64,000 bases of DNA from Verrucomicrobiales bacterium (GTDB lineage Bacteria; Verrucomicrobiota; Verrucomicrobiia; Verrucomicrobiales; DEV007): NCBI GenBank assembly GCA_002698785.1, contig PAAG01000009.1:62001-126000 (forward strand), in the 5' to 3' direction. Under the pieces are notes generated by a model. The model was not told the origin of the DNA. It was given only the letters and a program-made list of their open reading frames with translations, and did no database searches. Made by a program: the position numbers and the translations under genes. This document shows positions 63,301-64,000 of this stretch, piece after piece; within the stretch, counting starts at the first letter, position 1; the number at the start of each line of letters is the position of its first letter.

Positions 63301-64000
63301 GTCGTCGAAGACCTCGAGATGAAGAAAGCGCTCTTCGTTTCTGAGACGAATGTGCCTACTGTGGAGGTCGTTTTTGACCCGGCTACACGAATTTTCCAGA
63401 TTTTCAGCTCTACGGGTGATAAAGGTGAGTGGGACCTTAACTCTCAAGGGGTTCTGCGTAAGCAGCCGTTCCCCGAGGGCAAGACTCTCGACATTGAAGG
63501 TCTTAAGAAGACTTTCCCGAAACACTTCACACACGAAGAATACTACGACGACTATTCTGAGGCGGGTTACCAGTTTCGACCTCTCTTCCAGCACCTCCAG
63601 AACGTCTGGAGAAAGGACGGGGAAGCCCTTGCTGAAATCGTAGCTCCAGAAGGATTGCGCGATACTATTCCGGATCATCACTTCCATCCGGCTGTTCTCG
63701 ATGCCTGCTTCCACACTGTGAAAGGTGGTCAGGTAATTCCTGATGGTGCCAAGGCAATCGACTACTTCTACCTTCCTGCGGCGATTCGCAGTATCCGTCT
63801 CCATGTTGAGAAGCCGCCGCTTCGTCTCTGGGGACATGCGAAGGTAAATTCCGATAATGATCGCGAGTATATCATCGCTGACATCGATGTGTTTGATGAT
63901 GCTGGAAACCTGGTTGCTGAAATTTACGGATTCCGTGCTGACAGGGTTGAGCAAAGCGAGAACGACGATCTTGAGAAGTGCCTCTATCAGACCGAGTGGG
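60400..64000 (+). CDS. Modular type I polyketide synthase (5' part: KS-AT-DH, runs off the window)
   Basis: The frame is open from ATG 60400 to the window end, 1200 codons, so the 3' part is missing. Residues about 10-435 are a ketosynthase with C181 in DTACSSAL, H316 in EAHGTGTPVGDP and H356 in TNVGHLE. Residues about 525-840 are an acyltransferase with S638 in GHSVGE; YAFHTHQM suggests malonyl-CoA as extender. From about 905 a dehydratase starts with HPLLG, having H937 in DHRFWDSVVFP (Gly of the usual HxxxGxxxxP is Asp) and D1101 in LDACFH. Later domains (KR, ER, ACP) must lie beyond the window. Confidence 0.95.
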   Translation, partial: MSDNSSAQREPLAIVGIGCRLPGGVSGPESFWELMVEGRSGIVPVPTDRWNRERWYHENVEIPGKMITKWGGFIHDFDKFDAQFFGISPREALRMDPQQRWLLESAWESLEDAGIAPDSLRGSETAVYVGIASNDYASVAQSDTRNVDVHTNSGSTLSIASNRISYLFDLKGPAVSVDTACSSALVAINLACESVWSGQSSMALAGGVNALLTPDASIGFSKATMLSPSGQCFAFDDRANGYVRGEGAGMFVIKPLSQAQKDGDRIYCTIRAAVINQDGNTSSMTVPGVETQAEMLRIAYSQAGMEPKRVRYMEAHGTGTPVGDPIETRALGQILSQGRDEGDYCLIGSVKTNVGHLESGSGVAGLAKAALVLFHDQVPGNLNFKNPNPNIPFEEFKLKVATGLQPLPHLGDHPPVVAVNSFGFGGTNSHIVLEAAPAPAVEEKKSLPVTVTSEKAERPVVVPLSARGDDAVRDTVKKWRRFLRATDTDVHEIAAAAGLKREHHDTRLTFVGEDSADLIAEMTEWLASGDSEKSIYGKPSGEAHPLVFVFTGQGAQWWAMGQDLIKREPIFRGVLEEIDKHLKPLAGWSLIEEMSRDEESSQINRTNIAQPAIFGLQVALAELWKSWGITPSKVVGHSVGEVAAAYVAGAYTMEDAVTIIYHRSRLQDMTGGKGRMVAVGLSQAEAKKAIAGHEDVVQVAVINSPGLVTLAGDTEPLEEIVGGLEEAGKFVRWLRIDYAFHTHQMEPIKEELLETLADIKPRATTIPYISTVTGGMCEGTKLDGEYWWNNVRESVLFAPAIANLIRSGEDSFLELGPHPALQNPIMECLSDAGRKGFYFSSLKRKTDESVEMLSNLARLHNHGYKIDWASVNQASGNGVRLPNYAWQKERFWLESPQYEYLRCAPLEHPLLGLSQTAPRPTWRFELDPRYYTWLDDHRFWDSVVFPASGYGEIGLAIARKVFPDENYVVEDLEMKKALFVSETNVPTVEVVFDPATRIFQIFSSTGDKGEWDLNSQGVLRKQPFPEGKTLDIEGLKKTFPKHFTHEEYYDDYSEAGYQFRPLFQHLQNVWRKDGEALAEIVAPEGLRDTIPDHHFHPAVLDACFHTVKGGQVIPDGAKAIDYFYLPAAIRSIRLHVEKPPLRLWGHAKVNSDNDREYIIADIDVFDDAGNLVAEIYGFRADRVEQSENDDLEKCLYQTEW

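Overview
The window is a gene-dense bacterial chromosome segment with 53 protein genes, almost no intergenic space and no stretch over about 260 bases without a gene. I saw no rRNA, tRNA, insertion sequence or CRISPR array. The gene content points to the PVC superphylum, most likely Verrucomicrobiota. This is inferred from planctomycete-type c cytochromes, SUMF1-type and NIPSNAP secreted proteins, PQQ-like propeller proteins, a PmoA/DUF6807 protein, a GMC dehydrogenase with a gluconate-dehydrogenase subunit 3 partner, and a glycolysis that looks pyrophosphate-based. No marker gene confirms the lineage.

Layout. 1-6.3 kb: the end of a two-subunit sugar/alcohol dehydrogenase, a cell-wall amidase with a small inhibitor-like lipoprotein, a HAD phosphatase and two secreted proteins. 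6.4-10.7 kb: pyruvate phosphate dikinase and PPi-dependent phosphofructokinase, both on the minus strand, which together suggest PPi-linked glycolysis. 10.9-18.8 kb: mixed genes, including a cytochrome-LRR protein, a truncated globin, a transglutaminase-like membrane protein, a FAH-family hydrolase, moaC and moaA. 19-27 kb: a degenerate ABC ATPase-like protein next to rodA, then a GldA/GldF/GldG-like ABC-2 cluster with a DUF4340 protein and a dihaem lipocytochrome. 27-35 kb: an esterase, a large metzincin, small redox and membrane proteins, and an ECF sigma factor with a membrane partner. 35-45 kb: two PQQ-like propeller proteins, a sodium symporter with its small partner, and a three-gene cassette (adenylate-forming enzyme, aldehyde dehydrogenase without the usual general base, iron alcohol dehydrogenase) that could interconvert an acid and an alcohol. 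45-54 kb: two tandem copies of the circularly permuted ATP-grasp / alpha-E / transglutaminase system, one split over three genes and one fused into two. 54-60 kb: DinG-type helicase, NagA, MalQ and malate dehydrogenase. 60.4 kb to the end: the first 1200 codons of a modular type I polyketide synthase (KS-AT-DH so far), preceded by a sigma70-like promoter and a leader hairpin with a T-tract.

The best candidates for under-described biology are the duplicated ATP-grasp/alpha-E/transglutaminase block, the ABC-type protein that has lost its nucleotide-binding motifs beside rodA, the acid/alcohol cassette, and the polyketide synthase leader. Start sites were moved downstream of the longest reading frame where a signal peptide, family alignment or ATG argued for it.
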